From contig NZ_BLAD01000051.1 of NCBI RefSeq assembly GCF_009687845.1, forward strand, positions 62,001 to 126,000: a DNA stretch of 64,000 nucleotides, written 5' to 3'. Position numbers and translations under genes: made by a program. Below the pieces are notes generated by a model. It saw nothing but the letters and a program-made list of their open reading frames with translations, did no database searches and was not told where the DNA came from. Shown piece by piece: positions 8,491 to 15,820 of this stretch (positions are counted from its first letter, which is position 1; each line of letters starts with the position of its first letter). Source of the DNA: Acrocarpospora corrugata (GTDB lineage Bacteria > Actinomycetota > Actinomycetes > Streptosporangiales > Streptosporangiaceae).

Positions 8491-9225
8491 TTAGAAGAAG
8501 GTCGGGACGGCGCCCCTCCGGAACACCCGCCAGACCCAGATCTGCGCGGCCGCCATGAGGGGCACGACTGGCAACACCATAAGGCTCAGCACCGACAGGG
8601 TCTCCGACGGGGCGGCCCGGTCGAGCACCTCGGAGGCCAGCGCGACCAGCGGCACCACGATCGGCGCGGCGGCCACCGCGGCCGACAGCGCCAGCGCCCG
8701 GCCGGTTCTGGCCGCCCCCTGCGCCGCCGCCTCTCCGGGCAGCCGCCACGCCAGGAACGCCCACCCGTGGAAGGCGAACGCCACCGCCACCACGACCCCG
8801 TACCCGACGCCGAGCAGCGCGGGAGCCCCCGTGATCCCCGCGATCACCCCGCCCCAGGACAACGCCAGCCCCAGCGACCCCGCCGCCACCGCCGCCGTCC
8901 AGAACGAGCGCCAGCCCTCGCCGTCCAGCCTGCGCCGGAACCACAGCCCGGCGTCCCGCACGATCCACGACACCAGCAGCCCCACCACGACCGGGTAGAG
9001 CCCGCTCAGCACTTCCCCTTCCAGCATTGGGAACGCCCCGAACAGGACACCGGCGATGCCGACCAGCCACACCTCGTTGGCCAGCACGAACGGCGCGATC
9101 GCGCCGACCGCCCGGTCGCGCTCCGCGGTGAAGGGCAGCAGCAGCCCGACCCCGATGTCGAAGCCCTCCAGGGCGAAGTAGCCGGCCAGCAGCACGGCCA
9201 GGATCCCGAACCAGAGGATCTCCAT
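8491..9225 (-). CDS. cydB: Cytochrome bd ubiquinol/menaquinol oxidase subunit II (short form)
   Basis: The protein begins MEILWFGILAVLLAGYFALE and contains the family hallmark EGFDIGVG near residue 23, followed by about seven membrane helices. CydB supports the haem-bearing CydA in the membrane. The start is ATG 9225 behind GAAGGAG, 11 bp after cydA. At 244 residues it is far shorter than usual CydB proteins (about 330-380), with helices missing from the middle or C-terminal half, although the reading frame is clean to a normal-looking positively charged C-terminus (WVWRVFRRG). CydA is also short, so the pair looks like a coherent compact subtype rather than a damaged gene. Confidence 0.88.
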   Translation of the reverse strand: MEILWFGILAVLLAGYFALEGFDIGVGLLLPFTAERDRAVGAIAPFVLANEVWLVGIAGVLFGAFPMLEGEVLSGLYPVVVGLLVSWIVRDAGLWFRRRLDGEGWRSFWTAAVAAGSLGLALSWGGVIAGITGAPALLGVGYGVVVAVAFAFHGWAFLAWRLPGEAAAQGAARTGRALALSAAVAAAPIVVPLVALASEVLDRAAPSETLSVLSLMVLPVVPLMAAAQIWVWRVFRRGAVPTFF

Positions 9226-9236
9226 CACACGCTCCT

Positions 9237-10403
9237 TCAGAAAGTCAGGACGGGCTGGGGAGCCGGCTGCTCGCCCAGCGCGATCAGGGCGGGGCCGCGC
9301 CGGATCAGCCGGGCGATCAGCAGGTAGTCGACGACCGCGAGCAGGCCGAGCACCCCGGCGAAGGCGACGAACGACAGCGTGATCCGCCCCTGGGTGAGCC
9401 CGGGGGTGAGCGCGTCGGCGACGGTGAGCTTGCCGTAGACGAGCCAGGGCTGGCGGCCCTCCTCGCGGGCGATCCAGCCGAGGATCAGGGCCAGGAACGG
9501 GAACGGCGTGATCAGCATGATCACCGTCTGCGCCCAGCGCCGGCGCGGGAGCCACTTGATCGTGACCAGCAGCAGGAAGGTGATCAGGAGCAGGAGTTCG
9601 CCGATCGTCTGCATGGTGCCGAGCCCGGCTCCGGCGAGCGAGTTGGCGGACCACTTGTCCGGCTGCACCGACCTGACGGTCCCGAACTGGGCGTATCCGA
9701 AGCCGACCGTGAGGAATGCCCCCACGAAGGCGGTGACCGCGCCGATCCGCAGCGACGTGGTGAAGAACGCCCGCTCGGCGGTCCGCCGGAACAACTGGTA
9801 CGCCCCTGCCGACATCAGCACACACCCGGCGGTCAGCAACCCGGCGGCCAGCACGTGCGGCAGCGCCATCACCAGGGTCGGGTTGCTGAGCAGCGCCCCG
9901 AAATCGGTGAGCGCCAGCCGGTCGCCCCGCACGGTCGCCCCCGCCGGATTCTGCAGGAACGAGTTGGCCACCATGATCCAGAACGCCGACGCGTACGCCG
10001 TCAGCGCCACCAGCCAGATGCAGGCCAGATGGAGCCACTTCGGCAGCCGGTGCCACCCGAAGATCCACAGACCCAGGAAGGTCGACTCCAGGAAGAACGC
10101 GACCAGCGTCTCGATGGCCATCGGCGCGCCGAACACGTCGCCGGCGTAGTGGGTGAGGCCGCTCCAGCTCAGTCCGAACTGGAACTCCATCACCAGGCCG
10201 GTGACGATGCCGAGCGCGTAGTTGGTGACATAGATCTGACCCCAGAACCGGGTCATCCGCTCATGTTCCGGATTACCGCCGAGCACGTAGCGGGTGTTCA
10301 TAATCGCGACGAGGGGGGCCAGGCCGAGCGTCAGCGCCACGAACAGGAAGTGCAGGCTTCCCGTTACGGCGAACTGCAGCCGGGCCAGGTCAAGAACGTC
10401 CAT
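9237..10403 (-). CDS. cydA: Cytochrome bd oxidase subunit I, compact form with a nearly absent Q-loop
   Basis: 388 residues against about 470-520 for typical CydA. The terminal oxidase takes electrons from quinol and reduces oxygen to water. Aligned by eye with E. coli CydA, the haem ligands are kept: His18 (b595), His183 in ALPHVLAAG and Met264 in GTMQTIGEL (b558). The acidic channel residues Glu98 and Glu106 (FFLESTF) and the GRQPW motif (316-320) are also present. The hydrophilic Q-loop between helices 6 and 7 is reduced to a few residues around SVQPDKWSANS: the lysine remains, but the glutamate expected five residues later is absent. First gene of cydABDC; the promoter region holds repeated CTACAT boxes shared with a divergent PadR regulator. 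Confidence 0.92.
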   Translation of the reverse strand: MDVLDLARLQFAVTGSLHFLFVALTLGLAPLVAIMNTRYVLGGNPEHERMTRFWGQIYVTNYALGIVTGLVMEFQFGLSWSGLTHYAGDVFGAPMAIETLVAFFLESTFLGLWIFGWHRLPKWLHLACIWLVALTAYASAFWIMVANSFLQNPAGATVRGDRLALTDFGALLSNPTLVMALPHVLAAGLLTAGCVLMSAGAYQLFRRTAERAFFTTSLRIGAVTAFVGAFLTVGFGYAQFGTVRSVQPDKWSANSLAGAGLGTMQTIGELLLLITFLLLVTIKWLPRRRWAQTVIMLITPFPFLALILGWIAREEGRQPWLVYGKLTVADALTPGLTQGRITLSFVAFAGVLGLLAVVDYLLIARLIRRGPALIALGEQPAPQPVLTF

Positions 10404-10413
10404 CAGGCTCCTT

Positions 10414-10457
10414 ATGTCTGGCTACATATAGAGAGCCTACATGTAGACTGGCTACAT
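10414..10457. promoter_or_regulatory. PadR-type operator array between cydA and the PadR gene
   Basis: CTACAT occurs at 10422, 10437 and 10452, exactly 15 bp apart. With ATGT at 10414 and ATGTAG at 10441 the repeats form inverted pairs (ATGTAG-N5-CTACAT and the palindrome CTACATGTAG), the ATGT...ACAT pattern known for PadR-family operators. The array lies in the short divergent interval, so binding would cover both the cydA and padR promoters. Confidence 0.8.
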
Positions 10458-10481
10458 GAGGAACCCGGATAAGGTAGTCGC

Positions 10482-10820
10482 GTGAACGCCGACGCACTCC
10501 GCGGGCATCTGGACGCACTGCTTCTCTCGGTGCTCGAACACGAGCCGCGGCACGGCTACGCGATCATCGAAGCGCTCCGCGAACGGAGCGGCGGCGCGCT
10601 CGACCTGCCCACCGGGACGATCTATCCCGCGCTGCGCCGGTTAGAACGCGCCGGCTACCTGGCCAGCGAGTGGGCCACCGTCGGCGGGCGCAAACGCCGC
10701 ACCTACCGGCTGACCGGCGCGGGCCGCGCTGAACTGGCGGGGGAGCGGTCCGCGTGGACCTCCTTCACCACCGTGATCAGTAGCGTGCTGGACCCGTCCC
10801 GGCCGGACCCTTCGCGCTGA
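10482..10820 (+). CDS. PadR-family transcriptional regulator, likely controller of cydABDC
   Basis: 112 residues comprising one PadR winged helix: HGYAIIEALRE, TGTIYPALRRLERAGY and the wing strand GGRKRRTYRLTGAGR are diagnostic. The C-terminal dimerisation helix is short (PadR-s2 type). The GTG start lies 78 bp from cydA on the opposite strand, with three regularly spaced CTACAT boxes between, so autoregulation and repression of the bd oxidase operon are likely. Its last 44 bp overlap the 3' end of the convergent membrane-protein gene. Confidence 0.88.
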   Translation: MNADALRGHLDALLLSVLEHEPRHGYAIIEALRERSGGALDLPTGTIYPALRRLERAGYLASEWATVGGRKRRTYRLTGAGRAELAGERSAWTSFTTVISSVLDPSRPDPSR

Positions 10821-11475
10821 CGGCCAGGCAGCGGCCCGCGCACCACAGCTGCCACCCCCACAGCCCCAGGCTGAGGAACGTCGCCACCGCTCCCGGCGGA
10901 TACGCGGCCGCGTTCGCCGCGTTCTGCGACCCCCAGATCAGGGCCGCGCAGAGCACCCCCATCACCGGCATCTGCCCCAGCACCAGGAACCCCAGCGACC
11001 GGGTCAGCACCCGGGGCCGGCGACCCCGGCGCAGCCCGTACAGCACCAGGCCGCTCAGCAGGCCGGTGACCAGCTGCATGTAGTCGACCGTGACCGCGAC
11101 CACGCCGAACCAGCCGGGCTTCACCGCCGTCTCCGCCGCCGGGAAGATCTGCCAGATCACCGACCACATGAGCGCGGTCAACGGCACGGTGACGAACAGG
11201 AACGCCGCCGTTCTGCGGCCCTGCCCGGCGGCCAGCTCCTCCTGGTAGCCGGGCGCGACCACCTCGACCGGCCCGAACTCCTCGATCGCGAGCCGCTCGG
11301 CGCGGTCCCGGCCGAGCCCGCCGGCCCGGTGGGCCTCGGCGGCGTCGAGCAGGCTGTCGCGGGCCTCCGCGAGCAGGTCCCGCTTCAACCGGCCGGGCCC
11401 GTGCAGCGTACGGCCCAGCCGCGCGACATACCCGTCGACGGTCTCGGTGGCGATTGCCGAAGTGAAGGTCTCCAT
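10777..11475 (-). CDS. Permease-prefix-domain (HAAS-like) membrane protein
   Basis: 232 residues. Residues 1-85 are the alpha-helical signalling domain often seen as 'permease prefix domain 1' (YVARLGRTLHGPGRLKRDLLAEARDSL; AEEFG-like AIEEFGPVEVVAPGYQEEL). Four hydrophobic segments follow. Such proteins are regularly encoded beside PadR regulators, and here the gene is convergent with the PadR gene and overlaps it by 44 bp. The function is not established; a membrane partner or antagonist of the PadR protein is a plausible but unproven role. Confidence 0.7.
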   Translation of the reverse strand: METFTSAIATETVDGYVARLGRTLHGPGRLKRDLLAEARDSLLDAAEAHRAGGLGRDRAERLAIEEFGPVEVVAPGYQEELAAGQGRRTAAFLFVTVPLTALMWSVIWQIFPAAETAVKPGWFGVVAVTVDYMQLVTGLLSGLVLYGLRRGRRPRVLTRSLGFLVLGQMPVMGVLCAALIWGSQNAANAAAYPPGAVATFLSLGLWGWQLWCAGRCLAVSAKGPAGTGPARY

Positions 11476-11553
11476 GGTCGCCTGTCAGGCTACGCGCTCC
11501 CGCCCGCGGGCGGCATCAGGGGGAACCCTGACCCCGCCTCGGGGACATCCTTC

Positions 11554-12882
11554 TCATCCGTGCAGCCCGCCGTGCTGGGTGGCGACCGGCGCGGAGGTGG
11601 GCCGGTGCCCGATGGGGCGGCGACCGCTCGGCTGCGGCGCGGCCGACAGCACCAGCGCGGCCACGGTGACCACCGCCACCAGCGCGAACCAGGTGAACTT
11701 GATCACCCGTAACCGGGGCTTGGCCGTCTTCGCCCGCCGCCACGGCCACCGCGGCGGCCACGGTGCCGACCACGGTGTCGACAACCGTGACGACCGCCGT
11801 GCGGCCCACTGTGCCGACAACCGTGCCGACCATCGCGGTGGCCACTGCGGCGGCCAGCTGAGCCGCAGCTGGTGACGGCCGCGCGGGGTGCTGGCGAACA
11901 CGCAGTCGCGCAGGCTCAGCCGCTCCGGGCCGACCACCCCCGGCAGGTGGCAGCCGCTCAGGTCGGCGCCGTCGATGGTCAGCTCCTCGGCGTCCAGCCG
12001 GTCCACCGACACCACCCGGATCTCCCCGCCGCGCCGGGTCACGCTGGAGGCGCCCCGGCTGACCAGCCCGCGCAGGTCCAGATCCACGTCCCCGAGCCGG
12101 ACCACCAGCCGCCCCAGCACCCGTGCCCCGTCCAGCACCACCGGGCACCCGGTCACGTCGATCTCCACCGCGCCCTGCGCCCGCGCCTCGGTCAGCACCA
12201 GCCGCCGCGCCACCACCGACGGCGCCAGGAACGCCTTCCCGACGAACCGCACCGACTCGAACCCCGACGAGCCGTCGAACCCGGTCCGCCGGAACGACAC
12301 CGCCCGCCAGAACCGCGCCCCGCGAAAGGTCGCGTCCCCGTGGAACCGGGTCCGGTCGAAGGAGGCGAACCCGTGGAACTCGGCGCCCCGGAACGAGGCC
12401 GACCCCAGGCACGCCTCACCGAACAGCGCGTCGTTGGTGACCACCGCCTCATCCAGCGACAGGTGACCGCGCACCCGGCAGCCGTGCAGCGAGAACTCGC
12501 GGGCGAAGCGCACCCCGTGGAAGCTGGCGTTGCCGTTGAAGCCGGTGCCGAAGAACGAGGCGAGACCGTCGAAGCGGGCGCCGTCGAAGGACGCGTCGCT
12601 GGTGAAGACGGCGTCGCCGAAGCGGGCCGGGGAAAGGAACCTGGCCCCGTCGAACCTGGCCCGGCCGATGGCGTGACCCGTGGCGGACAGAATGGCGTCG
12701 AGCAGCTCACCGGTGATCACGGTGCCGCGCAGGTCCACCGCCTGCCCGGGAGAGAAACCCTGGAGACACGCCTCCAGCTCGTCGGCTTCCAGGTGATGCA
12801 GACAGCGCCCGTACGGCTGCCGCGCCACCCCTACGCAGTCGGCGCTCGTGGCGCACGTACTCCAGGACAGGAGAGACCTCAT
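11554..12882 (-). CDS. Pentapeptide-repeat protein with C-terminal membrane anchor
   Basis: 442 residues. A short N-terminal Cys-containing segment (CVGVARQPYGRCLHHL) is followed from about residue 50 by many pentapeptide repeats of the A-x-F-x-G / A-R-F type (ASFDGARF, ASFHGVRF, ATFRGARF), which fold as a right-handed quadrilateral beta helix. Near residues 335-380 is an unusual Trp/Arg/Pro-rich degenerate repeat (WPPQWPPRWSARL...), then one membrane segment (FTWFALVAVVTVAALVL) and a short tail. The architecture suggests a membrane-attached repeat scaffold; no enzymatic domain is seen and the function is unknown. Confidence 0.75.
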   Translation of the reverse strand: MRSLLSWSTCATSADCVGVARQPYGRCLHHLEADELEACLQGFSPGQAVDLRGTVITGELLDAILSATGHAIGRARFDGARFLSPARFGDAVFTSDASFDGARFDGLASFFGTGFNGNASFHGVRFAREFSLHGCRVRGHLSLDEAVVTNDALFGEACLGSASFRGAEFHGFASFDRTRFHGDATFRGARFWRAVSFRRTGFDGSSGFESVRFVGKAFLAPSVVARRLVLTEARAQGAVEIDVTGCPVVLDGARVLGRLVVRLGDVDLDLRGLVSRGASSVTRRGGEIRVVSVDRLDAEELTIDGADLSGCHLPGVVGPERLSLRDCVFASTPRGRHQLRLSWPPQWPPRWSARLSAQWAARRSSRLSTPWSAPWPPRWPWRRAKTAKPRLRVIKFTWFALVAVVTVAALVLSAAPQPSGRRPIGHRPTSAPVATQHGGLHG

Positions 12883-12900
12883 ACCAAAGGCATACCCACT

Positions 12901-12935
12901 GATGGGCGTCCCCGGTCACCCAGGGGACGCCCATC
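12901..12935. terminator. Perfect 13-bp stem-loop, probable terminator of the tiny Cys-rich ORF
   Basis: GATGGGCGTCCCC and GGGGACGCCCATC form a perfect stem around a 9-nt loop. It lies 8 bp after the stop of the 27-codon minus-strand ORF (12944-13027) and 18 bp before the pentapeptide-repeat gene start. There is no U-tract, which is common for terminators in high-GC actinobacteria. Confidence 0.7.
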
Positions 12936-12943
12936 GCTCTGGC

Positions 12944-13027
12944 TTAGCCCAGCTGGGTGATTCGTGGGGGTTTGAGGGTGGACAGGATCTCGTCGCTGCA
13001 CTGGCAGGAGCCGCAACCGGGAAGCAT
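12944..13027 (-). CDS. 27-residue cysteine-rich peptide
   Basis: The ATG at 13027 is preceded by a near-perfect Shine-Dalgarno (GAGGAGAGG, 13031-13039) and the ORF ends just before a strong stem-loop, so it looks like an independent transcription unit. The peptide starts MLPGCGSCQCSDEIL and ends PPRITQLG. The C-x-x-C-x-C cluster could bind a metal or form a redox pair, and thioredoxin is encoded divergently about 110 bp away. It has no signal peptide and no modification enzyme nearby. I do not recognise a family; a leader peptide or a thioredoxin-linked sensor are options. Confidence 0.5.
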   Translation of the reverse strand: MLPGCGSCQCSDEILSTLKPPRITQLG

Positions 13028-13135
13028 CGGCCTCTCCTCGTTGTAGGGGTGGGTCTCGCTTGGAGTCTGACGTGCCAACCCCTGGAATGCTGGGCACGGG
13101 CACATGGTTGTGTCCCTTGAAGAAGGGAGTCGTGT

Positions 13136-13501
13136 GTGGCGACGATCGAGGTAACCGAGAAGAACTTCGACGAGATCGCGGACAGCGGGATCGTCTTGCT
13201 CGACTTCTGGGCGGCGTGGTGCGGCCCGTGCCGGACGTTCGCGCCGATCTTCGAGAAGGCGTCCGAGCAGAATGCCGACATCACGTTCGGCAAGATCGAT
13301 ACTGAGGCTCAGCCCGCGCTGGCGCAGGGCTTCAACATCACCGCCATCCCCACCATCATGGCGGTCCGGGACGGCATCGTGGTGTTCTCCCAGCCGGGAG
13401 CCCTGCCGGGGGCGGCGCTCGACGATCTGATCGTGCAGTTGCGGGCGCTGGACATGGACGCGATCCGCGCCGAGATCAGCTCGGAGTTGAAGCCGAGCTA
13501 G
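13136..13501 (+). CDS. trxA: Thioredoxin
   Basis: 121 residues with the thioredoxin fold and active site WCGPC (in WAAWCGPCRTFAP) about residue 28, and the cis-proline in AIPTIMAV. It reduces disulphides of cytoplasmic proteins using electrons from thioredoxin reductase (not in this window). The C-terminal helix (about 102-121) extends slightly beyond the E. coli protein, a feature of one actinobacterial thioredoxin subgroup. The GTG start lies behind AAGGGAG. A strong hairpin terminator follows, so it is monocistronic. Confidence 0.93.
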   Translation: MATIEVTEKNFDEIADSGIVLLDFWAAWCGPCRTFAPIFEKASEQNADITFGKIDTEAQPALAQGFNITAIPTIMAVRDGIVVFSQPGALPGAALDDLIVQLRALDMDAIRAEISSELKPS

Positions 13502-13509
13502 CAGAAGCG

Positions 13510-13540
13510 GGACAGGGCCCCCGGGGCGGGGGCCCTGTCC
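13510..13540 (+). terminator. Stem-loop terminator after thioredoxin
   Basis: GGACAGGGCCCCC / GGGGGCCCTGTCC forms a perfect 13-bp stem with a 5-nt loop, beginning 8 bp after the thioredoxin stop codon. It could also serve the convergent methyltransferase gene. Confidence 0.85.
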
Positions 13541-13542
13541 TC

Positions 13543-13659
13543 AAGCTCGGAGCTTGCGGCCGAAAAGGCTCGGAGTTTGGCGGCCGCCGCCGCCGAAAGG
13601 CTCGGAGTCCGTGGCCGCCGCCGAGTAAGGCTCAGAGTTTGCGGCCGACGCCGCCGAAG
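13543..13659. repeat. Four decayed tandem copies of the methyltransferase 3' end
   Basis: The motif aaggctcggagtttgcggcc (plus strand) recurs near 13544, 13566, 13598 and 13628, each followed by a GCC-rich stretch. The last copy is the true 3' end of the methyltransferase gene (codons for FGGVGRKL and stop); the other three lie beyond the stop and have drifted. This looks like local tandem duplication by slippage at GCC triplets. Confidence 0.65.
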
Positions 13660-14420
13660 CCCACCGAGGCGTGTGTGTCGGGTAGCCAGGCGTCCTCGTC
13701 GGGGCGCCAGTCGCGGGCCGCGACCAGGCCGGGGTCGAGCAGTTCGTAGCCGTCGAAGAACGGCAGGATCTGGTCGTGGCTGCGCAGGGCCAGCGCCGCC
13801 GTGGCCTTCTTGTAGATCTCCAGCGCCTCGGCGCTCACCTTCGGCAGCGCGTCGGTGGCGTGGCTGATCGCCAGGTAGCTGCCGGGCGCGCTCGCGTCCC
13901 GCAGCTGGGCCACGATGTCGTACGGCTTGTCCGCCTCGTGGACGAAGTGCAGGACCGCGAAGAGCAGGAACGCCACCGGCCGGTCGAAGTCGATCTCCTG
14001 GCGCACGGCGGCCAGCAGCTCGTCGGTCCGGCGGAAGTCCCCCTGGACCACTTCCACGTTCTCGCCCCGGCTGAGCAGGGCCTGGCCGTGCACGACCACG
14101 ACCGGGTCGTAGTCGACGTACACCACCTTGCAGTCGGGGGCGACGCGGTGCGCGATCTCGTGCACGTTGCCCTGGGTGGGCAGGCCGGAGCCGATGTCCA
14201 CGATCTGCCGGATGCCGGCCTCCACCAGGCAGCGCACGGTCCTGGCCAGGAACGCCCGGTTCTCCAGCGCCGCCGCCCGGACGTCGGGGAACAGACTGGT
14301 CATCTGCTCGGCCGCGGCCCGGTCGGCGGCGAAGTTGTCCTTGCCCCCGAGGTAGTAGTCGTACATACGCGCCACGTTCGGCGTGTTCGGATCGACGCCG
14401 GGCGGCGGCGGCTGGCTCAT
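13632..14420 (-). CDS. SAM-dependent methyltransferase of the PF04672 (DUF574) family
   Basis: 262 residues from ATG 14420, chosen over ATG 14432 because GGGAGA stands five bases before it. The N-terminus has the family signature PNVARMYDYYLGGKDNFAADR; the SAM-binding loop is VDIGSGLPTQGNVHE; and VVYVDYDPVVVVHG holds the acidic residue that binds the ribose hydroxyls. The family is abundant in actinomycetes, and most members have no known substrate. It is monocistronic, convergent with thioredoxin; its 3' end is the source of a short repeat array. Confidence 0.88.
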   Translation of the reverse strand: MSQPPPPGVDPNTPNVARMYDYYLGGKDNFAADRAAAEQMTSLFPDVRAAALENRAFLARTVRCLVEAGIRQIVDIGSGLPTQGNVHEIAHRVAPDCKVVYVDYDPVVVVHGQALLSRGENVEVVQGDFRRTDELLAAVRQEIDFDRPVAFLLFAVLHFVHEADKPYDIVAQLRDASAPGSYLAISHATDALPKVSAEALEIYKKATAALALRSHDQILPFFDGYELLDPGLVAARDWRPDEDAWLPDTHASVGFGGVGRKL

Positions 14421-14474
14421 CGTCTCTCCCATTGCTGCGGAGTGACGATCATACGGTTAATTCTGGAAAAATCA

Positions 14475-15809
14475 TTACTCGGCGCGGTACAGCTCGGCGA
14501 CCCGGAACGCCAGGTCCAGAGACTGCCCGCGGTTGAGCCGGGGATCGCACGCGGTCTCGTAGCGGAGCGCCAGATCGCCCTCCACGATCGGGTGGCCGCC
14601 GCCGACGCACTCGGTCACGTCGTCGCCGGTGAACTCGATGTGGATGCCGCCCGGATGGGTGCCCAGCGCGCGGTGCACCTCGAAGAAGCCCGCCACCTCG
14701 TCGAGCACGTCGTCCAGCCGCCGGGACTTGTAGCCGCCGGCCGCCTCGAAGGTGTTGCCGTGCATCGGGTCGCACACCCAGGCCACCGTGGCGCCGCTCG
14801 CGGTGACCTTCTCCACCAGCATCGGCAGCGCTTCGCGGACCTTGCCCGCGCCCATCCGGGTGATGAAGGTGAGCCGCCCCGGCTCGTTCTCCGGGTTGAG
14901 CTTCTCGACCAGGGTGAGCGCCTCCTCCGGCGTCGTGGCCGGGCCCAGCTTCACCCCGATCGGGTTGCGGATCCGGCTGAAGAACTCGACGTGCGCGCCG
15001 TCCAGCTGCCGGGTGCGCTCGCCGATCCACACCATGTGCGCGGACACGTCGTACGGCAGCCCGGTGCGCGAGTCGATCCGGGTCAGCGCGTGGTCGTAGT
15101 CCAGGATCAGCGCCTCGTGCGAGGAGTAGAACTCAACGGTGTGGAATTCCTCCGGCTCGGCCCCGCAGGCCCGCATGAACGCGAGCGCGTGGTCGATCTC
15201 CCTGGCCAGCTGCTCGTACCGCTGCCCGGCCGGGGAACCGGCCACGAAGTCCTGGTTCCAGGCGTGCACCTGGCGCAGGTCGGCGTACCCGCCCTTGGTG
15301 AAGGCGCGGGCCAGGTTGAGCGTCACCGCCGAGGAGTGGTAGGCGCGCAGCAGCCGGCCCGGGTCGGGCACCCGGGACTCGGGGGTGAAGTCGAAGCCGT
15401 TCACCATGTCGCCCCGGTAGGCGGGCAGCTCCACGCCCTGCCGGGTCTCGGTGTTCTTGGAGCGCGGCTTGGCGAACTGCCCGGCCAGCCGGCCGATCTT
15501 GACCACCGGCACCCGCCCCGCGTAGGTGAGCACGATCGCCATCTGGAGCAGCGTCTTCAGCTTGTTCCGGACGTTGTCGGCGGTGGCCCCGGCGAAGGTC
15601 TCGGCGCAGTCGCCGCCCTGCAGCACGAAGGCCTCGCCCCGGGCGACCGCGGCCAGCTGCGCCTTGAGCTGGTCGCACTCGCCGGCGAATACCAGCGGCG
15701 GCAGGCCCTTGAGCTCGGACACCACCCGGTCCAACGCGCCCCGGTCGGGCCATTCGGGCTGCTGGGCGGCGGGCAGGTCACGCCATGTGTCGAGGTTGAG
15801 TGCGCTCAC
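14475..15809 (-). CDS. Class II 3-deoxy-7-phosphoheptulonate (DAHP) synthase
   Basis: 444 residues. It condenses phosphoenolpyruvate and erythrose 4-phosphate, the first step of the shikimate pathway. Plant-type (class II) features are visible: GGDCAE with the metal-binding Cys68, GRLAGQFAKPRS, GDMVNGFD, HMVWIGERTRQLDGAH and the C-terminal DPMHGNT and GGIHIEF metal-ligand segments. Length is normal for a class II enzyme without the extra N-terminal regulatory helices of the Mycobacterium tuberculosis protein. GTG start. The FAD monooxygenase gene 11 bp upstream runs in the same direction, so the two may be cotranscribed, although no pathway link is evident. Confidence 0.93.
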   Translation of the reverse strand: MSALNLDTWRDLPAAQQPEWPDRGALDRVVSELKGLPPLVFAGECDQLKAQLAAVARGEAFVLQGGDCAETFAGATADNVRNKLKTLLQMAIVLTYAGRVPVVKIGRLAGQFAKPRSKNTETRQGVELPAYRGDMVNGFDFTPESRVPDPGRLLRAYHSSAVTLNLARAFTKGGYADLRQVHAWNQDFVAGSPAGQRYEQLAREIDHALAFMRACGAEPEEFHTVEFYSSHEALILDYDHALTRIDSRTGLPYDVSAHMVWIGERTRQLDGAHVEFFSRIRNPIGVKLGPATTPEEALTLVEKLNPENEPGRLTFITRMGAGKVREALPMLVEKVTASGATVAWVCDPMHGNTFEAAGGYKSRRLDDVLDEVAGFFEVHRALGTHPGGIHIEFTGDDVTECVGGGHPIVEGDLALRYETACDPRLNRGQSLDLAFRVAELYRAE

Positions 15810-15820
15810 GACATACCAGG

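Noticed and set aside
6709-9327. 872-codon plus-strand ORF opposite cydC/cydD/cydB
   Set aside because: Gln/Arg/His-rich shadow of the cyd genes, without start signals or homology.
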